Notes under the pieces: model-generated
The model's database searches: none
What the model was told of the DNA's origin: nothing
What the model saw: only the letters and a program-made list of their open reading frames with translations
Assembly (NCBI GenBank): GCA_003116995.1
Contig: BDSL01000009.1
Span: forward strand, 1,590,501 to 1,654,500
Direction: 5' to 3'
Source of the DNA: Yamagishiella unicocca
Lineage: Eukaryota; Chlorophyta; Chlorophyceae; Chlamydomonadales; Volvocaceae
DNA length: 64,000 nt
Shown: in pieces, positions 57,182 through 64,000 of the stretch
Numbering within the stretch: the first letter of the stretch is position 1
Layout of the letters: every line of letters begins with the position of its first letter
Position numbers and translations under genes: made by a program

Positions 57182-58085
57182 ATACCTGTCGTCGCACTCA
57201 GCTAGGGTGTCCCATGCAGATTGAACATCGTTCAGGAAGAAGCACGCAGACCCTTCTGTAAGAGAAGGCTAGTTCTTGGACGAAGTACGGCACAGCCGTA
57301 CTCCGTCTTATTGATGACTAGGCTGATCCCGCTTTCAGCGGTATCCGCCGTAGTAGAACATTATTATAGTATTTCCTAGTTGTCCCTAATAGTTGATTCC
57401 AGCATGGCCGACAGGAACCCGCCGGCCCCTGCAGCCTGCCACCCGCCCACCCGTCCTTACTGACCCCTCCCCTCCGCTGCAGCCGCCGGGCTAATGCCAG
57501 TGGCGTCTTCGCCCGTCCGTCCCGATCGAGTTGCGCTAGTTCATTCGGTCCTCTGTCCGGTTCCGTGCCTGAGGGAGTGCTCCGGCGTGGTCCAGTTCGG
57601 TGCCGATTCCGACGCGCGTTGACGTCTCCTCCTGGCCCTGGCCGAGGGGTGCCAGCGACGATCGACTTTGCTGTCGCTCTACTTAGTTGGTTTGCCTCCT
57701 GGCCTTTTCTAGGCCAGAGCTGGCGTTGGTTTGCCTCCTGGCCCTGCGGCCCGGAGATGATGCAATTTGATGTTGTACTACTGGCCACTATAGGCAACAT
57801 GAAAAATCTGCCGACTGACAATTGTTTGCCCAATTCCGTTTTGCAGCTGGTTTGGGAGATAAGGATGCCGGGAACTGAGTGCCGGTTTAGTGCTACTTGG
57901 GAGGTTTTTTGCCGGGAGCTGAGTGCCGGCGTGCGGGACTGACAAAACTTGTAACGTACTGAGGACAAGAAGGTCCGAAATGGCAGTACAGCCACTCACA
58001 ACCAAGGCGACAGCACTGCCCCATCCAGGCAATCCATCATGTAAGCGACGCGGTCTCCAGGTAACCGTGAACCCTTCTTGGAGGG
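57182..58085 (-). pseudogene. Fragment of another element copy split by an insertion
   Basis: On the minus strand 58085-57965 matches the end of copy C exon 47105-48657 up to GCTAISD, and 57244-57182 continues with NDVQSAWDTLAE and the same splice donor. The two halves are adjacent in copy C (about 48595), so the 720 bp between them are inserted sequence. Confidence 0.75.
57245..57964. mobile_element. Insertion within the element fragment, possibly LTR-derived
   Basis: Interrupts the exon homology described at 57182-58085, with an AAGAAG-like duplication at both borders. The portion at 57245-57405, read on the minus strand, begins TGCTGGAATCAACTATTAGG and ends near GAAGGGTCTGCG, reminiscent of a short Copia LTR. 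The remainder has internal direct repeats (TTGGTTTGCCTCCTGGCC twice, and CCGGGAACTGAGTGCCGG-type twice) and no convincing protein. Confidence 0.5.
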
Positions 58086-58335
58086 AACATTTCTTGGAGG
58101 GTAACCGGTTACCTGAAGGGTTTGAAGGGTTTCTTGGAGGGTTCCCGGTTACCTGGAGGGTTCACGGTTACCTGGATGGTTCCATGCTTCCCGGCTTTTT
58201 TTATGGTAGGGATAGTTCCATGGTAGGTAACCGGGAACCCTCCAAGAGGGAACCCTTTTTGGAGGGAACCCTTCTTGGAGGGAACCATCCAGGCAACCGT
58301 GAACCCTTCTTGCCGGGAAGCATGGTTCCATCGCG
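58060..58335. repeat. Scrambled inverted/direct repeat cluster of a 25-bp motif
   Basis: Many copies, in both orientations, of GGTTACCTGGAGGGTTC/ACCCTTCTTGGAGGGAACC. The motif matches part of the element exon (AACCGTGAACCCTTCTTGG, 33364-33382). Outer arms GGTTCCATGCTTCCCGGC (about 58177) and GCCGGGAAGCATGGTTCC (about 58312) make the block a hairpin. Confidence 0.8.
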
Positions 58336-58532
58336 CGCACAAGCAGGCCTTCATCCCATCTGTGCCCCTTCCGAGGTACCCCAATCATTCGAAAGTGCTG
58401 TTTGGAAACGGTTATTGACGGTTGCTTGTTAGTCGCCGCTGTCTGTTGGAAGCCTATCCCTCGTAGCGCAAATCCTAGGTGAAGGATTGCACTTGCGTAG
58501 CTTGTGGTTCAGGATTGGAGGCATTGGCATTG

Positions 58533-59144
58533 TCACAGCAAGTTAGTTCCGCAACTCGGGACTGACAGAGTGCGGCCATCATATGTATGAATGGCTCCAG
58601 CCATCATGCAGCCATCTCTGAGGATCCCCTTCCCACTGGAACCACACTCGCTACGCCGTCTCCTTTGACCCAACACCACTGCGGCACTGCGCCGGCACCA
58701 AGTAGTCTGACAAACTGGAGGGAGGGTCGGCTTGCTTGGCGCCGCCGCCTTTCCCCTCCCTGGAGGATTCCCCCGCTGCCGTGCTGCTCTCTCAGCGCTG
58801 CGCAGCGTAGTGGGGCGCTGCCGGCGTCTGTGCAAAAACATCAACACAATAGTCAACAACAAAATGAGCGCTGCCATGCAAACAAAATATGTCGGCGCCT
58901 TCCTATAAGGACCTGTAGATGGGTTCAGCAAACCGTGTCGGAGACAGCGAACTAGGAATAAAACGCAGTTGGTATTGGTGGAAGCACCAACGGTGCAGAC
59001 ACCGGACCAGGGAAGGGCAGATGCAGCAGCCGGCACACCTGCATCCCGCATCCACAACCCACAGCGGCATTGAAAGTTTGAAACCCGTCTGTTGTGCAGC
59101 CGGCAGCCAAGGATAGCCACACACCCACCTGCTACACTGCCCAT
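58533..59144 (-). CDS. Hypothetical small membrane protein (doubtful)
   Basis: Uninterrupted 203-codon frame on the minus strand. One strong hydrophobic stretch, TYFVCMAALILLLTIVLMFL, is followed by basic HRRRQR, as in a single-pass membrane protein. The N-terminus is Cys-rich and the C-terminus basic. No family recognised and no splice evidence. It lies downstream of CIAO1 on the same strand, so it could also be chance open sequence. Confidence 0.3.
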   Translation of the reverse strand: MGSVAGGCVAILGCRLHNRRVSNFQCRCGLWMRDAGVPAAASALPWSGVCTVGASTNTNCVLFLVRCLRHGLLNPSTGPYRKAPTYFVCMAALILLLTIVLMFLHRRRQRPTTLRSAERAARQRGNPPGRGKAAAPSKPTLPPVCQTTWCRRSAAVVLGQRRRRSECGSSGKGILRDGCMMAGAIHTYDGRTLSVPSCGTNLL

Positions 59145-59161
59145 GTCGTTTAATCGGGTCG

Positions 59162-59166
59162 TTACA
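59162..59166 (-). terminator. Candidate TGTAA polyadenylation signal for CIAO1
   Basis: TTACA on the plus strand reads TGTAA on the minus strand, the usual signal in Chlamydomonas-type algae. It is about 740 bp after the CIAO1 stop, a long but not unusual 3' UTR for this group. Confidence 0.4.
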
Positions 59167-59269
59167 TCACCCCTGCCCTCACCCCGCTGCTCGCACGGTC
59201 ACACTCGCAACTCCTGCATGCGGGGTCGCCTCATCGCAAGCATCAAACTCAGGGGTGGGGGCCACAAAA

Positions 59270-59340
59270 CTCCAGGGAGGGGCACAAAACTCCAGGCAGG
59301 GGCACAAAACGCCAGGGAGGGGCACAAAACTCCAGGGGGG
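59270..59340. repeat. Minisatellite of about 19 bp
   Basis: Four units close to GGCACAAAACTCCAGGGAG, in the presumed 3' UTR region of CIAO1. The surrounding 59150-59907 holds no convincing gene. Confidence 0.9.
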
Positions 59341-59907
59341 GCACCCTGCCGGCCTGCTGCGGAGTGGAGCGGCTGGTGACGACTGACGCAGCTCCTTTTG
59401 GCGGCTAGCAGCGCTATGTGTATCAGCCTCCACCGTGCCGCCGCCCCTGATTCCGGCTTCGGAGCATCGGCCGCCGGTGGGGGCAGCAGCGCCATCCATT
59501 GTCACACGTCCCTCTCCTGCCAGCCACCCCTGGAGCACCCACATCAGCGAGCAATGCACCAACTTGATGTAGCCCGGGCCCCAGCAGCCACACCGCACCA
59601 GGCAGGGGTCCGCTACACACTCGCCATCCGAGCTGGCCTCCCACAGCCTTCCCGCCGGAAGGCCTGACACCAAGGGCGTCTCCGGCGCACCGCGTCTCAT
59701 CGATCCGATCCCAGTCCAGGCAAAACCACGCACGGCATGGGGGATTGGGGGAGAGGCCGGCTGCTGGTTGGGACCCCAGCCTGGCGCCGCACAGCCACAG
59801 TGTCACGAATGAGGATCGGCTTCCAACCCCACCCCACCACCTCAACCGCTGCCGCTCTACGCTCTACACTCTACGCCACCGCCACCCGCCACCGCTGCTG
59901 CTTTCCG

Positions 59908-64000
<4,093 letters not shown>

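Noticed and set aside
59179..59733. 184-codon minus-strand frame rich in Trp/Cys/Pro
   Set aside because: It runs through the 19-bp minisatellite in the CIAO1 3' flank and has no family signature.

Overview
The window looks like nuclear DNA of a green alga of the Chlamydomonadales (Chlamydomonas/volvocine type). The main reasons are very GC-rich genes with many short GT-AG introns, proteins padded with long Ala/Gly/Pro/Gln runs, a block of perfect TTTTAGGG repeats (the Chlamydomonas-type telomere unit) inside an intron, and candidate TGTAA polyadenylation signals. The species cannot be fixed from the sequence alone.

Layout. (1) 1-12.4 kb, plus strand: the C-terminal three quarters of a 5'-3' exoribonuclease of the XRN family. 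Seventeen exons can be placed with consistent splice phases. Its introns are full of minisatellites and dispersed repeats. (2) 14.0-18.2 kb, minus strand, convergent with it: a roughly 1,116-residue low-complexity protein ending in two segments that resemble the bacterial SpoVS/Alba-like domain. (3) 18.9-23.8 kb, plus strand, divergent from (2): a putative cell-surface protein with signal-like N-terminus, seven copies of a short Cys module (C-P/S-A...Y-L-L-T-P-V), Tyr/Gly/Pro repeats, one membrane span and a cytosolic tail. (4) 24-58 kb: a less GC-rich block made mostly of copies of one large mobile element, with SINE-like repeats and few other genes. (5) 59.9-64 kb, minus strand: CIAO1/CIA1, the WD40 subunit of the cytosolic iron-sulfur targeting complex, open at the window edge.

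The mobile element is the most notable content. Its best copy (about 40.0-51.0 kb) is one long spliced coding region. The order is an N-terminal region with a basic, probably coiled-coil segment; proline-rich linkers; a tyrosine recombinase with R, K, HxxR, W and Y all in place (the HxxR motif is split by an intron); a conserved region of unknown function of about 800 residues; and a helicase-like domain with an intact Walker A motif. Four other partial copies (27.1-33.3, 35.3-39.3, 53.7-54.5 and 55.0-57.1 kb) plus fragments lie around it, and three of them have lost part of the catalytic core through different breakpoints. Several copies carry inverted duplications, from 15-50 bp hairpins to a near-perfect palindrome with 1.05 kb arms at 53.7-55.8 kb. 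I saw no reverse transcriptase belonging to this element, so it looks Crypton-like rather than DIRS-like, but the fused helicase and heavy splicing are unusual.
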